DNA from: Bacillus pumilus
Lineage (GTDB): Bacteria; Bacillota; Bacilli; Bacillales; Bacillaceae
Direction: 5' to 3'
Assembly: GCF_024498355.1 (NCBI RefSeq)
Contig: NZ_CP101833.1
Location: 849,001 to 913,000, forward strand
DNA length: 64,000 nt
Both the position numbers and the translations under genes were made by a program. The notes under the pieces are model-generated. The model saw nothing but the letters and a program-made list of their open reading frames with translations, did not search any database and was not told where the DNA came from. Numbering within the stretch: the first letter of the stretch is position 1; each line of letters starts with the position of its first letter. Positions 8,162 to 17,283 of the stretch are shown here, one piece after another.

Positions 8162-9058
8162 TTATTCCTCTGAATGTAAAATCGCTTCTTTTAGCTCAGG
8201 GTGCAAAAATTCATAAGAAGAAAGCTGGGCCTTTTTCGGCAGGGCACGCTGGCCCTTTAAAACAAGTAATGACATTTCGCCAAGTGCCGTTTTGATAACA
8301 AAGGATGGCACCTTCAGCCAGTGGGGGCGGTGAAGGGCGGATGCGATGGTTTGTCCGAGCCGCTGCATTTGAACAGGATTTGGAGAAGTGACATTGAGTG
8401 GACCCGATACCGCGTCATGACGGATGGCAAAGGCAATGAGATGTGCCACATCTTCCACGTGAACCCACGATACCCATTGTGACCCCGAGCCGATGGTTCC
8501 ACCGGCAAACAGTTTGTATGGCATGGTCATCAGAGGCAGTGTCCCTTTTTCTCCTAACACAACCCCAAAGCGTGTATAGACAGTACGGATACCGAGAGCT
8601 TCAATTTTTTGAGCCTCAGCTTCCCAAAGCTTTGACGTATGACTTAAGAAGTCTGTATCGGCTGGAGGGGCTTCCTCCGTAAAATCCTCTGTCTTAGAAG
8701 TGCCATAAATACCGACAGCACTGGCTTGAATGAGCACAGACGGTTTTGATTCCTGCGCTTCGATGATGCGTCTCACTTCTTGCGTTGATTGTAGACGGCT
8801 AGAGAGAATGCCTTCTTTCGCCTTGTCTGTCCAGCGTGTGAAAATGGATTTTCCAGCAAGGTTAATCCATACATCGATGGCAGGCAATTCATGTTCAGGC
8901 GTAGCACCTTCTGTCAGCCACTGCACGTAATGTAAATGATTTTGTTCGGATTCCTTTGGATTTCTTGTTAAAATATATAGATGATGTCCTTCGTCTGCGA
9001 GCACCTTTGTGACGTGCTGGCCGATAAAACCGGTTCCTCCGGTGATGGCGATATTCAA
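8162..9058 (-). CDS. yfhF: YfhF, TIGR01777-type SDR epimerase-like protein
   Basis: The product has 298 residues. The N-terminus carries the extended-SDR nucleotide motif NIAITGGTGFIGQHV (TGxxGxxG). The active-site region is less canonical, and the C-terminal 50 residues (LGEMSLLVLKGQRALPKKA) match the DUF1731 tail that defines the TIGR01777 sugar-nucleotide epimerase-like family. The chosen start is TTG at 9058 with AGGAGAG 8 bases upstream; no in-frame ATG is available near it. Substrate unknown. It is divergent from recX, with fewer than 100 bases between them. Confidence 0.88.
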   Translation of the reverse strand: MNIAITGGTGFIGQHVTKVLADEGHHLYILTRNPKESEQNHLHYVQWLTEGATPEHELPAIDVWINLAGKSIFTRWTDKAKEGILSSRLQSTQEVRRIIEAQESKPSVLIQASAVGIYGTSKTEDFTEEAPPADTDFLSHTSKLWEAEAQKIEALGIRTVYTRFGVVLGEKGTLPLMTMPYKLFAGGTIGSGSQWVSWVHVEDVAHLIAFAIRHDAVSGPLNVTSPNPVQMQRLGQTIASALHRPHWLKVPSFVIKTALGEMSLLVLKGQRALPKKAQLSSYEFLHPELKEAILHSEE

Positions 9059-9152
9059 TTGACATCTCTCCTCTCATATACATACCTATATCTTTCACAA
9101 TTTTGAATCCGAAGAAACATCCTGACTGTTTTAGAAAAGGAGTGATTACAGG

Positions 9153-9944
9153 ATGCCTTATATTACAAAAATTTCTGCTCAGAAAAACAATACAGAGCGC
9201 GTGAACATCTTTCTTGATGAAAAGTACGCCTTTAGCGTTGATCTAGATGTGCTCGTTCAGCACGATTTGAAAAAGGGGAAAGAGCTGGACGAAGCAGAGA
9301 TCATTGAGATTCAATTCGGTGATTCTGTCAAAAAAGGATTTCAGCAGGCTGTCGATTATTTATCTTACCGCATGAGATCAGTGAAAGAAGTCACCGATTA
9401 TTTAACGAAAAAAGAAATACCAGCACCTGCTATTAGTGAAATTATACACAAATTAAAGCATTATAAGTATGTAAATGATCTTGAATTTGCAGAAGCATAT
9501 GTGAGCACCCACCGGAAAACGAACAGCAAAGGGCCTTCCGTCCTGAAAAAAGAATTAAAGCTGAAAGGCATAGACGATGACACCATTGAACAATCGCTAT
9601 CGCAATATCCTGATGACTTACAGCTGGAGGAAGCCGTCAATCAGGTTCTCAAGCTGGTGAGAAAAGAAAAGAATCGTTCTGCAAAAGAGATCGAGCAGCG
9701 CATCAAGCTTCAGCTTCAACGAAAGGGATTTTCGTTTGCGATCATTGATAAAGCCCTTCAAGAAGCCTATGATGGACAAGAAGAGGAAAAAGAAGAAGAA
9801 GCCCTCCTGTATATGCTAGAGAAGGCAAAGCGCAAGGTAGGATATGACGGATCTTTTGAAAAGAAGATGAAAGTGAAGCAATTTTTATACCGAAAAGGCT
9901 TTGATCTCGATACTATTGATCACGTGTTAGACAAAGGGGAATGA
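9153..9944 (+). CDS. recX: RecX, regulatory protein of RecA
   Basis: The product has 263 residues, the usual size of long Bacillus RecX proteins. It is made of repeated three-helix units; examples are RSVKEVTDYLTKKEIPAPAI, VLKKELKLKGI and MKVKQFLYRKGF. RecX binds RecA filaments and modulates their dynamics in recombination and SOS repair. It starts with ATG after AAAAGGAGTGAT. The gene is followed after 3 bases by yfhH, whose ribosome binding site lies inside the recX 3' end, so translation is probably coupled. Confidence 0.93.
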   Translation: MPYITKISAQKNNTERVNIFLDEKYAFSVDLDVLVQHDLKKGKELDEAEIIEIQFGDSVKKGFQQAVDYLSYRMRSVKEVTDYLTKKEIPAPAISEIIHKLKHYKYVNDLEFAEAYVSTHRKTNSKGPSVLKKELKLKGIDDDTIEQSLSQYPDDLQLEEAVNQVLKLVRKEKNRSAKEIEQRIKLQLQRKGFSFAIIDKALQEAYDGQEEEKEEEALLYMLEKAKRKVGYDGSFEKKMKVKQFLYRKGFDLDTIDHVLDKGE

Positions 9945-9947
9945 CAA

Positions 9948-10262
9948 ATGGAAAAACGCTATAGTGAGATGACAGAATATGAATTAAAGCAGGAGATTGC
10001 AGCCCTTTCTGAAAAAGCTAGAAAGGCTGAGCAGCTAGGCATTGTGAATGAATACGCCGTCTTAGAGCGAAAAATTGATATGGCCAAAGCCTATTTATTA
10101 GATCCAGCATTGATTCAGACCAAGACGACCTATCAAATCAAAGACACAGACGAGCAATTTTACGTGGAATATCTAAACGGGGTGTTTGCTTGGGGGTACA
10201 GAGTGTCGGCTCCAAATAAAGAAGATGCCCTGCCGATTTCAATGCTTACGCAAAAGGACTGA
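9948..10262 (+). CDS. yfhH: YfhH (DUF1811 family)
   Basis: The protein has 104 residues. It opens with MEKRYSEMTEYELKQEIAAL, the amphipathic N-terminus of the DUF1811/YfhH family, and continues into a small beta-barrel-like C-terminal half (YQIKDTDEQFYVEYLNGVFA). It starts at ATG 9948 behind AAAGGGGA, directly after recX. Function is not known. Co-transcription with recX is conserved in Bacillus. Confidence 0.88.
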   Translation: MEKRYSEMTEYELKQEIAALSEKARKAEQLGIVNEYAVLERKIDMAKAYLLDPALIQTKTTYQIKDTDEQFYVEYLNGVFAWGYRVSAPNKEDALPISMLTQKD

Positions 10263-10283
10263 TCTGAGGATCAGTCCTTTTCT
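10253..10283. terminator. bidirectional terminator after yfhH
   Basis: AAAGGACTGATC (10253-10264) and GATCAGTCCTTT (10269-10280) pair over 12 bp with a 4-base loop. The left arm includes the yfhH stop. The convergent minus-strand gene ends immediately after it. Confidence 0.88.
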
Positions 10284-10457
10284 TTACTTCGAACGCTGTT
10301 TACGGACGTTGTTCTGAAGTACGATGTCGTGCTGCGTTTGCTGCGTTTCTCCGTTGACCTGAGAGGCAGAATGCTTTGCATTCGCCCATGGTTGAGGGTA
10401 AGCGGTTGTCCTTAGTTGAACAAAGTCTGCCATATACGATTTCCCATTTGAACTCAT
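10284..10457 (-). CDS. small YpzG-like protein, possibly spore-associated
   Basis: A 57-residue gene runs from ATG 10457 with an AAAGGGAG site upstream. The sequence contains QPWANAKHSASQVNGETQQT, which resembles the small YpzG-like family of sporulating bacilli. It is rich in Gln and Asn and lacks Cys and membrane segments, as do small acid-soluble and related spore proteins. It lies directly downstream of sspK on the same strand. The family assignment is from memory and tentative; that it is a real gene is well supported by its start signal and composition. Confidence 0.6.
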   Translation of the reverse strand: MSSNGKSYMADFVQLRTTAYPQPWANAKHSASQVNGETQQTQHDIVLQNNVRKQRSK

Positions 10458-10482
10458 ATCTCAAGCACTCCCTTTGGAAAAA

Positions 10483-10632
10483 TTAGCGTTTCCCTGATGC
10501 CCTCATACGTTCCTGTGGACGTGTATTCGTCTCACCATTCGGCCTTTTAGACGCATAAGCATCTGTGGCGCCTGGTTCGCCTTCAAACTTGTGATTCACT
10601 TGATTTGGAAAGCCTTTTGCTTTATTGCGCAT
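10483..10632 (-). CDS. sspK: SspK, small acid-soluble spore protein K
   Basis: A 49-residue gene starts with ATG 10632 behind GGAGGG. The sequence begins [20 protein letters not shown] and ends [13 protein letters not shown], which matches minor SASP SspK of B. subtilis closely. SspK is made in the forespore under sigma-G. The position between yfhH and yfhJ is the same as in B. subtilis. The protein is too small for most automatic ORF calls. Confidence 0.88.
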   Translation of the reverse strand: MRNKAKGFPNQVNHKFEGEPGATDAYASKRPNGETNTRPQERMRASGKR

Positions 10633-10748
10633 ATCGATTCCCTCCAAACAATACAAATCATTTGCGTCTTTTGAAGACGTAAGGGTAGTATATGAAAAAA
10701 GAGGTTTTTTTAAAAAGGCACTTTCTGCTAGATGAAGGAGGAACCGAC

Positions 10749-11021
10749 ATGGAACAATACTTTGAGCGATTAACAGAACAACTCATGGAAAAAAACAATA
10801 TGCTGACATATGAAGAAGCACGTACATGGGTAGAGCTGCTTTGGAGTGATTTTGAAACGACCTATGCAAAGGCAGGCCGCAAGTATAAAGGACAGGAAAC
10901 GACAGAACGGATTGTCCAAGAATGGATTGAGAGCTACGGTGCTCAGCTGCATTTATTTCAAAATAAACAATCAAAGGCAAACGAGCATCTGCAACAAAAC
11001 CACAAAGGGCTTCTGCACTAA
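10749..11021 (+). CDS. yfhJ: YfhJ, WVELL-domain protein
   Basis: A 90-residue product starts at ATG 10749 after AAGGAGGA (10735-10742). An in-frame ATG at 10692 has no ribosome binding site. The motif [20 protein letters not shown] gives the WVELL family its name. The protein is helical and soluble. It is conserved beside sspK in bacilli and its function is unknown. Confidence 0.87.
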   Translation: MEQYFERLTEQLMEKNNMLTYEEARTWVELLWSDFETTYAKAGRKYKGQETTERIVQEWIESYGAQLHLFQNKQSKANEHLQQNHKGLLH

Positions 11022-11198
11022 AAGAGTTGTCCTTTTCACTTCTACTCATCTTTTTTAAAAAACAGGAAAATATATTAAAGTAAAAACAATTTTATGAAAC
11101 AATACCCAGTCTGTGATAGGAATTACAGGCTTTTTACAATGTTTAAACTTAAAATTACATTAAATTCATCTTGCTGAAAATCACTGGAAATAAAACTC

Positions 11199-11207
11199 TG
11201 ATATAAT
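11199..11207 (+). promoter_or_regulatory. extended -10 promoter upstream of csbB
   Basis: TGATATAAT (11199-11207) is a perfect extended -10 element; no good -35 is present 17 bases upstream. The surrounding 11022-11277 region is otherwise AT-rich and gene-free. csbB of B. subtilis is driven by sigma-B and ECF sigma factors, but I could not find a convincing match to those consensus elements here. Confidence 0.45.
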
Positions 11208-11322
11208 GAAACGATTAAAGAGACATGTAATTTATGGATAATAAAAAAGGGTTTCGTTTTCTGACAAAAAAGGAATAATGAACATAACAGACTATGTGAA
11301 AAAAGTGAAGAGAAGGTGCGAT

Positions 11323-12306
11323 ATGGAACGGGAATTGCTCTCTGTTATAATTCCTTCTTACAATGAAGGTGAAAACATCAGACGAATCTTTGAGGCACTC
11401 GAGGAAGAGTTTCGCGATTTTCATTATGACTTTGAAATCATCTTTATTAATGATGGAAGCAAAGACAATACGCTTCAATACATGAGAGAGCTCTCTCGCA
11501 AAAGTGCAAAGGTCAAATATATTTCCTTTTCGCGTAACTTCGGGAAGGAAGCCGCTATTTTGGCAGGGCTTGAACATGCAAAGGGAGTAGCTGCGATCAT
11601 TATGGACGCCGACCTGCAGCACCCGACGTATTTGATTCAGGATTTTGTCAGAGGGTATGAAGAAGGCTACCATCAAGTCATTGCCAAACGGAACCGTAAA
11701 GGAGACAGCAAGCTTCGCTCTTACTTATCATCGATGTACTATAAAATCATGAACAAGGTGGTTGAAGTAGACTTGCGTGATGGTGTAGGAGATTTCCGTT
11801 TAATTTCACGCCAAGCAATCGACGCATTGCTGAAGCTGAAAGAGGGGAATCGTTTTTCGAAAGGGCTTTTTTGCTGGATTGGGTTTGAAGAAAAGGTCAT
11901 CTATTATGAAAATGTCGAAAGACAGCATGGTGATACAAAATGGTCATTGAAGAAATTATTTAACTATGGCATTGATGGTGTGATTTCCTTTAACAACCGC
12001 CCGCTGCGTATTTGTTTTTATACTGGCATACTGATCTTATTCCTCTCTTTGATTTACATTGTGGCCACCTTTATTCAAATCGTCAGAACGGGCATTATGG
12101 TACCGGGTTATTTCACACTAATATCGGCTGTGCTTTTCCTCGGAGGTGTCCAGCTTTTGAGTCTAGGCGTGATTGGAGAATATATTGGCCGGATCTACTA
12201 TGAAACGAAAAAGAGGCCGCATTATTTGATCCAAGAATCAAATGTCATGGAACAAGAGACAAGCTCAAAAGAACAAGACCGAGTGTTAACGCAGTTATTT
12301 AAATAA
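11323..12306 (+). CDS. csbB: CsbB, undecaprenyl-phosphate GlcNAc transferase (LTA glycosylation)
   Basis: The product has 327 residues from ATG 11323 (AGAAGGTG upstream), which aligns with the B. subtilis CsbB N-terminus. An in-frame ATG at 11278 with AAAAAGGA would add 15 residues and cannot be excluded. A GT2 glycosyltransferase domain contains SVIIPSYNEGENI, a DADLQHP metal motif and the QRxxxxKW-like ERQHGDTKW. Two C-terminal helices follow (around 230-255 and 265-290). CsbB loads GlcNAc onto undecaprenyl phosphate; the lipid carrier is then used outside the membrane by YfhO, encoded next, to decorate lipoteichoic acid. Confidence 0.92.
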   Translation: MERELLSVIIPSYNEGENIRRIFEALEEEFRDFHYDFEIIFINDGSKDNTLQYMRELSRKSAKVKYISFSRNFGKEAAILAGLEHAKGVAAIIMDADLQHPTYLIQDFVRGYEEGYHQVIAKRNRKGDSKLRSYLSSMYYKIMNKVVEVDLRDGVGDFRLISRQAIDALLKLKEGNRFSKGLFCWIGFEEKVIYYENVERQHGDTKWSLKKLFNYGIDGVISFNNRPLRICFYTGILILFLSLIYIVATFIQIVRTGIMVPGYFTLISAVLFLGGVQLLSLGVIGEYIGRIYYETKKRPHYLIQESNVMEQETSSKEQDRVLTQLFK

Positions 12307-12321
12307 CGTGGAGTCAAATAA

Positions 12322-12358
12322 CCGGCAAGCACGATTCGCTTGCTGGATTGTTTTGTTT
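12322..12358 (+). terminator. weak terminator-like hairpin between csbB and yfhO
   Basis: CCGGCAAGC (12322-12330) and GCTTGCTGG (12338-12346) form a 9-bp stem with one G-T pair, followed by ATTGTTTTGTTT. The T-run is interrupted, so partial read-through into yfhO is expected. This may set the ratio of the two proteins. Confidence 0.6.
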
Positions 12359-12393
12359 CAAAGAACAGTGGATCTTTTGTGGAAAGGATTTAG

Positions 12394-14985
12394 ATGATGA
12401 AACGTAGATGGATAATCATTGGAATGTGCCTCATTCTCGCTCTATTAGGACACTCCTTTTTCTTATATGAATATACGCAAGGCCGATATATGACAGGAGA
12501 TGGGGACGGCATTTCTCAAATGCTCCCATTTAAAAAGCTGCTTTATGACGAATACGTCAAAGGAAACTTCTTTTATTCCTATCAATTTGGTCTAGGCGGC
12601 GGTACATACACACAATTAGGCTATTATTTTACAACGTCGACTGTCTTTATGGTCACAGTGCTTGTTGTCTGGATAATGAATGCGCTTCATCTCATTCAGT
12701 CAACGGACATTCATTTCTGGGCAAATGCGGTGATTTGGATCAGCGTGATCAAGCTGACGTTGATTCTTTTCATTGCCTATCGCGTTCTATTTTCGCTGGT
12801 TCAAAATAGACTTGGCGCACTGACTGGTGCCGGGATCTATGGGCTGTCTATTTTGTATTTTCGACACGAAACGTTTTGGGAATTTTTCACCGACAGCATG
12901 ATGTGGCTCCCGCTGCTTGTGCTTGGGATTGAACGTATTTTCAAAACAGGCAAGCCGGCTTGGTTTATTGTGGCTTGCAGCCTCATGCTGATCAACAATT
13001 TTTACTTTGCTTATATTCACTTTATCTTTTTAGCGATTTATCTCGTATTCAGATATATGATCAAGCTTCGGAGCGAGGAGCGCGGCTGGAAGGTTTTCTG
13101 GACCCTTGCGATTTCAACGCTTTTATCCTTTGGGATCAGTGCCGCCTTTTTTATCCCATCTGTTTACGGCTTTCTCAATAATATAAGACCGCCTTATGAA
13201 CAGTCGATTCCTTGGTTCGAGCTGCATGATCATCTGCTGTTTACAAGCAGGGTGTATTTATTACCGGTGATCTTTCTCATTTGTTTGTTCCTCGTTCCGC
13301 TTTATCGGAACAGGTGGTTTTTCATGTTTACATCGATTAGCGTTCTGCTTATTATTTTTCACTACAGTCCAAAGATGGCGAGCGTGTTTAATGGTTTTTC
13401 GGCACCGCAGTACCGGTTTGAATACATTCTTGCCTTTACAGTTGGAGCGGTCGTCGCCATTACCATCAAGCATTTTGCGCAAATCGAGTGGAAGTGGAAA
13501 AAGCGTGCGGTATTAGGCGCCTGGATCGTTTTTCTCCTCGCTATCGTCTTGTCAGAACGAGCGATGGGGAATATGGATGTCGTTGTATTTACAGGCATAG
13601 GACTGCTTGTGATTAGCTTGTTCTTCCTTTGGATACATGCTGAGAAACGTCAGCACCTTCGTCTCTTTTCAGCTGTGCTCATTGTCGTTAGCCTACTGAC
13701 AGCAGGCATTTATCAACAGGTTTATTTATCTGAAAGCAGCAATATCAAGGAAGTATCAGATACGTATATGAAGAGTGAGGCGTATGCTGGCCCTGAGCAA
13801 ATGAAGCTCATTCAGCAAATTCAAAGCCGCTCAAAAGACCCGCTCGCCCGAATTGATTGGATGAATGGTGTGCGAAACAATACCCCGTTATTTGAAGGCT
13901 TTCAAGGGATGAGTGTGTATTCGAGTATATTGAATAAGCATTTGCTCAATTTCTACTGGAATGACCTGCAAATTGATATGGGACGAGAAAGTGTCAGCCG
14001 TTATGCAACAATGGGGGACAGGGCGAATTTATACAGCCTGACCTACGGCAAGTATTATATGAGAGACAAAGCGATGTCTTACTCACCGCCAGCTTATTTT
14101 AAGCCGATGTTGGAAAGCGAGCATTATGAGGTGTATGAAAATACAAGGCCGCTGCCATTTGCAAGAACAACAAGCAACGTCTATTCAGAAGCATCCCTAG
14201 AGCATTCGTCAGCACTTGATAGAGAGCACGCGATGCTGCAAGGCGTGATTTTAGACAAAAAAGGGAACGCTGAAATCGAGCACTCACCCGATCGAGTAAA
14301 GGATACAAACATTCATACTGAACAAGCGGTGTATGAAAATGGTGTGCTTGATGTATACGGAAAAACGGGCGGGCTGAATATCACGCTTCCAGATGATATG
14401 GCCCGTGCCGGGGATGTGTATGTGAGCTTTTATGTCAAGCGGACAGACCGTAACGAAGGGTTTCAGTTGTCTCTTGATGACTACGTCACATCACGAAAAA
14501 GCAATACATCGATCTACAAAACAGGCGTCAATGAAGTGACCATTCGGGTCCCTGCTGAAAAGATCCTCTCTATTCGAGTGCCAAAAGGGACGTATGAACT
14601 GAGTCAATTAAAGCTGTATCACGAACCATATCGCATCTTAGAGCAAGCATATGAAAAAGAAAAACAGGATGACGGCAGCCAAAAAGTAAAGCTCGAAAAC
14701 AACCGCTTTACGATTTCATATAATAACAAGCGCGGCGATGATTATATGGTTCTGCCAGTTCCATATGAAAAAGGCTGGGAGCTCACTGTGAACGGACAAC
14801 AAACTGATATTGAACAAGCCAACTACGCATTCATCGGCTTTCCAATAGAGAAAGGCGAAAACGAGATTGTGCTAACCTATTATCCGCCTTATATCAGAAT
14901 TCTCGCGTTGATTTCATTGATCAGTCTGATAGCTGCAATCCTTTATGCACGTAGAAAACACAAGAAACACCACTTTTCATCATAA
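12394..14985 (+). CDS. yfhO: YfhO, GT-C membrane glycosyltransferase for LTA decoration
   Basis: The product has 863 residues, the size of B. subtilis YfhO. It starts with two adjacent ATG codons behind GAAAGGA. The first 440 residues or so contain about a dozen membrane helices. The early extracytoplasmic loop holds MTGDGDGISQMLPFKK with acidic residues typical of GT-C catalytic loops. A large outer-face domain follows and a final helix is near the C-terminus (YPPYIRILALISLISLIAAI). In B. subtilis the CsbB-YfhO pair attaches GlcNAc to lipoteichoic acid. The gene order csbB-yfhO and the LTA synthase gene elsewhere in this window fit that role. Confidence 0.9.
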   Translation: MMKRRWIIIGMCLILALLGHSFFLYEYTQGRYMTGDGDGISQMLPFKKLLYDEYVKGNFFYSYQFGLGGGTYTQLGYYFTTSTVFMVTVLVVWIMNALHLIQSTDIHFWANAVIWISVIKLTLILFIAYRVLFSLVQNRLGALTGAGIYGLSILYFRHETFWEFFTDSMMWLPLLVLGIERIFKTGKPAWFIVACSLMLINNFYFAYIHFIFLAIYLVFRYMIKLRSEERGWKVFWTLAISTLLSFGISAAFFIPSVYGFLNNIRPPYEQSIPWFELHDHLLFTSRVYLLPVIFLICLFLVPLYRNRWFFMFTSISVLLIIFHYSPKMASVFNGFSAPQYRFEYILAFTVGAVVAITIKHFAQIEWKWKKRAVLGAWIVFLLAIVLSERAMGNMDVVVFTGIGLLVISLFFLWIHAEKRQHLRLFSAVLIVVSLLTAGIYQQVYLSESSNIKEVSDTYMKSEAYAGPEQMKLIQQIQSRSKDPLARIDWMNGVRNNTPLFEGFQGMSVYSSILNKHLLNFYWNDLQIDMGRESVSRYATMGDRANLYSLTYGKYYMRDKAMSYSPPAYFKPMLESEHYEVYENTRPLPFARTTSNVYSEASLEHSSALDREHAMLQGVILDKKGNAEIEHSPDRVKDTNIHTEQAVYENGVLDVYGKTGGLNITLPDDMARAGDVYVSFYVKRTDRNEGFQLSLDDYVTSRKSNTSIYKTGVNEVTIRVPAEKILSIRVPKGTYELSQLKLYHEPYRILEQAYEKEKQDDGSQKVKLENNRFTISYNNKRGDDYMVLPVPYEKGWELTVNGQQTDIEQANYAFIGFPIEKGENEIVLTYYPPYIRILALISLISLIAAILYARRKHKKHHFSS

Positions 14986-14998
14986 GTGGTGTTTTTTT
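14965..14998 (+). terminator. intrinsic terminator after yfhO
   Basis: ACACCACTT pairs with AAGTGGTGT around an 8-base loop and is followed by seven T residues. The left arm covers the last yfhO codons. Confidence 0.85.
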
Positions 14999-15056
14999 AT
15001 CTTTCTTATCACCTAATTGATACAATCTATATAAAGCATGTATGGGGGAGAGCCAT

Positions 15057-15530
15057 TTGACGTTAAACAAAGAATCTATTATTGATCATTATGAACACAC
15101 CCTTGAATGGGTACAGTCGCTCACAGAAGTAACAGACCAAGAATGGCGCAGCGCTATCGCTGATGGAAAGTGGAGCATTGCTGAGATCATCTCACATTTC
15201 GTTCCGTGGGATGAATTTATTTTACACGATCGCCTAAAGGAATTTTGGAACAATCGACCGTTACCGCAGGCACCTGATGTGCATGAAATGAATCCGATGT
15301 CAGCTGAAAGGGCGAGAAAGGAAGAGAGAAGCGAGACGATTGAACGATTTATTGCTGTCAGAACAGAATTACTTCAAGAAATGAAGAAAATCGAAGCATC
15401 TCGCTGGAATACATCCTTTTTTATCGGTCAAACCGAGCTGACGTTATCAAGTTATTTTCAAGGGCTGATTGAGCATGATATTCATCATATGAAGCAGATC
15501 AAAGACGCACTCTCTCCAGAAAGACAATAG
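15057..15530 (+). CDS. DinB-family putative metal-dependent protein
   Basis: A helical-bundle protein of 157 residues is read from TTG 15057, which has GGGGGAG (15044-15050) at ideal spacing. An ATG at 15042 overlaps that site and is less likely. The DinB signature appears as GKWSIAEIISHFVPWDEFIL and IEHDIHHMKQIKDAL, which provide the three metal-binding histidines. The family includes thiol transferases and DNA-damage-inducible proteins. Only 4 bases separate its stop from the convergent yvrL stop, with no terminator between them, so the transcripts probably overlap. Confidence 0.75.
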   Translation: MTLNKESIIDHYEHTLEWVQSLTEVTDQEWRSAIADGKWSIAEIISHFVPWDEFILHDRLKEFWNNRPLPQAPDVHEMNPMSAERARKEERSETIERFIAVRTELLQEMKKIEASRWNTSFFIGQTELTLSSYFQGLIEHDIHHMKQIKDALSPERQ

Positions 15531-15534
15531 AGAG

Positions 15535-15957
15535 TCACGAAGCTTCTTTCTCAAACGGAAACGTAGCATAATCAAACAAAAAATGAAACAAACAAAGGCT
15601 TAGAGCAAAGAGAATTTCCTCAGAGGTAGAAAGCCAAATGCCGCCCACCAATTCGTCTGATAAATAGACGGCTCCCCAAATAAACAAAAGATGAAGTGAA
15701 ATGGCATAAAAAACGATCGATCGTTTTTTGGACCGGCACTTTTTGACAAACCGCACGAGCACATGTTCCACATGTTCAAAAGATATCCCAAGCACGACAT
15801 AGATGCCCATAAACAGCAGCATCGATAAAATCGATTGATAAAAAGCACCCGTCAAATGAAAGAACAGCACACAAAACAACAAAAATATGTAACAGACAGC
15901 AGAGGCTGCCATGAGCCATTTCAGCCCTTGCCATAAAGCGTGAACAGATTGCTGCAT
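15535..15957 (-). CDS. yvrL: YvrL-like membrane anti-sigma factor for SigO
   Basis: The protein has 140 residues and four predicted membrane helices, about 13-35, 41-60, 80-99 and 113-130, joined by a basic cytosolic loop (KKCRSKKRS). Its size, topology and place beside oxdC, yvrJ, sigO and rsoA match B. subtilis YvrL, a membrane protein that restrains the SigO-RsoA two-subunit sigma factor. Assignment rests more on context and topology than on remembered residues. It starts with ATG 15957; AAAGGAG lies 13 bases upstream, a long spacing. Confidence 0.72.
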   Translation of the reverse strand: MQQSVHALWQGLKWLMAASAVCYIFLLFCVLFFHLTGAFYQSILSMLLFMGIYVVLGISFEHVEHVLVRFVKKCRSKKRSIVFYAISLHLLFIWGAVYLSDELVGGIWLSTSEEILFALSLCLFHFLFDYATFPFEKEAS

Positions 15958-15987
15958 ATGTAAACAATCACTCCTTTACATGAAATA

Positions 15988-16016
15988 CCTGCAAAAAGGA
16001 CAGGCCTTTTTGCAGG
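15988..16016 (-). terminator. perfect 12-bp hairpin between oxdC and yvrL
   Basis: CCTGCAAAAAGG (15988-15999) and CCTTTTTGCAGG (16005-16016) are exact complements. On the minus strand it follows the oxdC stop and is not followed by a long T-run. It may attenuate oxdC messages before yvrL or stabilise the oxdC 3' end. Confidence 0.6.
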
Positions 16017-16025
16017 AAGTATGCG

Positions 16026-17189
16026 TTAATCCTCTTTTTTAGGTGCAGCGATGACAGGATGTTTTTCTGTAGAAAGCAATGTTAAGAAGTCTTCGCCTTG
16101 ATCTAAATGGTCTAGCACCAGCTGTTTCGGTGTGACCGCAAGCCACTGATTGAGTGAAATGTCTGCATAATGATCGCTCTTGAAGATTTCTAAGAAATAA
16201 AGCGGTTCGTCCCCAGTATTTTCTACATAATGCCCCATCGCAAATGGTACATATCCCACGTCTCCCGCCTGATAGTTGAAGGTTCTTGCATGTCCGTCAG
16301 AAGCAAATACCGTCATTCGTGCTTTTCCAGAAATGAAATATTGCCATTCATCCGTATTTGGATGCCAGTGCAGCTCACGAATGGCACCAGGATCGACTTT
16401 GACAAGAGCGGACGCAATCGTTTTAGATGCTTTGAAATTGGTTGAGTCTGCGATCCAGACCTGTCCGCCGCTTGAAGTAATCGGCTCTTGTTTTAACAGC
16501 TCATATTTAAAGGAATGAGGGACTTCTCCTTGCTCTGTTTTCACCTTGTCACTTTCAAGGGAGCCAGGCAGACCTTTTTGGAATATATACTTCTCTTTCT
16601 CTGGCAGCTTGTTAAACTGTTCCTTTGTCAGTCCGAAGTTCTTGAGCACGACTTCTTCTGGCGTATGAGCAAGCCAATCGGTCACTTGGAAGGTACTATT
16701 TTCTGAGAAAGACCCGTCATCAAACACAAGCAAAAATTCAGCTCCCGGTTCAAGTGCTTGGATAGAGTGCGGCAGGCCAGAAGGGAAGTACCACAAATCA
16801 CCCTCTGTTACATCCTCTGTAAAATTGCGCCCCTCTGCATCAACCGATGTAATCCGGGCTTCCCCATAAATCATGTACGCCCATTCCGCTTCCTTATGCC
16901 AGTGCAGCTCGCGAATCGCACCAGGCTTTAGCCGCATATTGACAGATGCAAGGCTTTTAGAGATCGGTAGTTCGCGGACTGTTACCTCGCGGGCATAGCC
17001 GCCTTTTTCTAAACGGTTGTGCGTATCAGAAAAAGAATATTTCATGTTGGAGACCGTTCCATGATCTGTTTCCGGCGGCGTGAGCATATCTGGGTTTTGT
17101 CTGTCCCGCTCGAGATTACGTGGAATTTTGACCGTTGCTCCTTTTTCTCCTCGGATCGGCTGTGGTACACCATTTTGCTTTTCACTCAT
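16026..17189 (-). CDS. oxdC: OxdC, bicupin oxalate decarboxylase
   Basis: A cytosolic enzyme of 387 residues from ATG 17189 (AAAGGAG upstream) that converts oxalate to formate and CO2 using manganese and oxygen. Both cupin domains keep their metal ligands: ELHWHKEAEWAYMIYG in the first and ELHWHPNTDEWQYFISG in the second, with the later histidines in SGLPHSIQ and AMGHYVEN. The lid segment FSENSTFQ carries the catalytic glutamate of decarboxylases rather than oxidases. N-terminal sequence PQPIRGEKGATVKIPRN is close to B. subtilis OxdC. It lies downstream of yvrJ and likely depends on SigO-RsoA. In B. subtilis the locus is elsewhere on the chromosome. Confidence 0.95.
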   Translation of the reverse strand: MSEKQNGVPQPIRGEKGATVKIPRNLERDRQNPDMLTPPETDHGTVSNMKYSFSDTHNRLEKGGYAREVTVRELPISKSLASVNMRLKPGAIRELHWHKEAEWAYMIYGEARITSVDAEGRNFTEDVTEGDLWYFPSGLPHSIQALEPGAEFLLVFDDGSFSENSTFQVTDWLAHTPEEVVLKNFGLTKEQFNKLPEKEKYIFQKGLPGSLESDKVKTEQGEVPHSFKYELLKQEPITSSGGQVWIADSTNFKASKTIASALVKVDPGAIRELHWHPNTDEWQYFISGKARMTVFASDGHARTFNYQAGDVGYVPFAMGHYVENTGDEPLYFLEIFKSDHYADISLNQWLAVTPKQLVLDHLDQGEDFLTLLSTEKHPVIAAPKKED

Positions 17190-17283
17190 GATAAAATCTC
17201 CTTTCAACATCGTATTGTGTGAGGTGACAAAAGGCCTTTCATTTCGCCCTCGTTTTCATAAGGTGAAACCAATCAAGCAGATG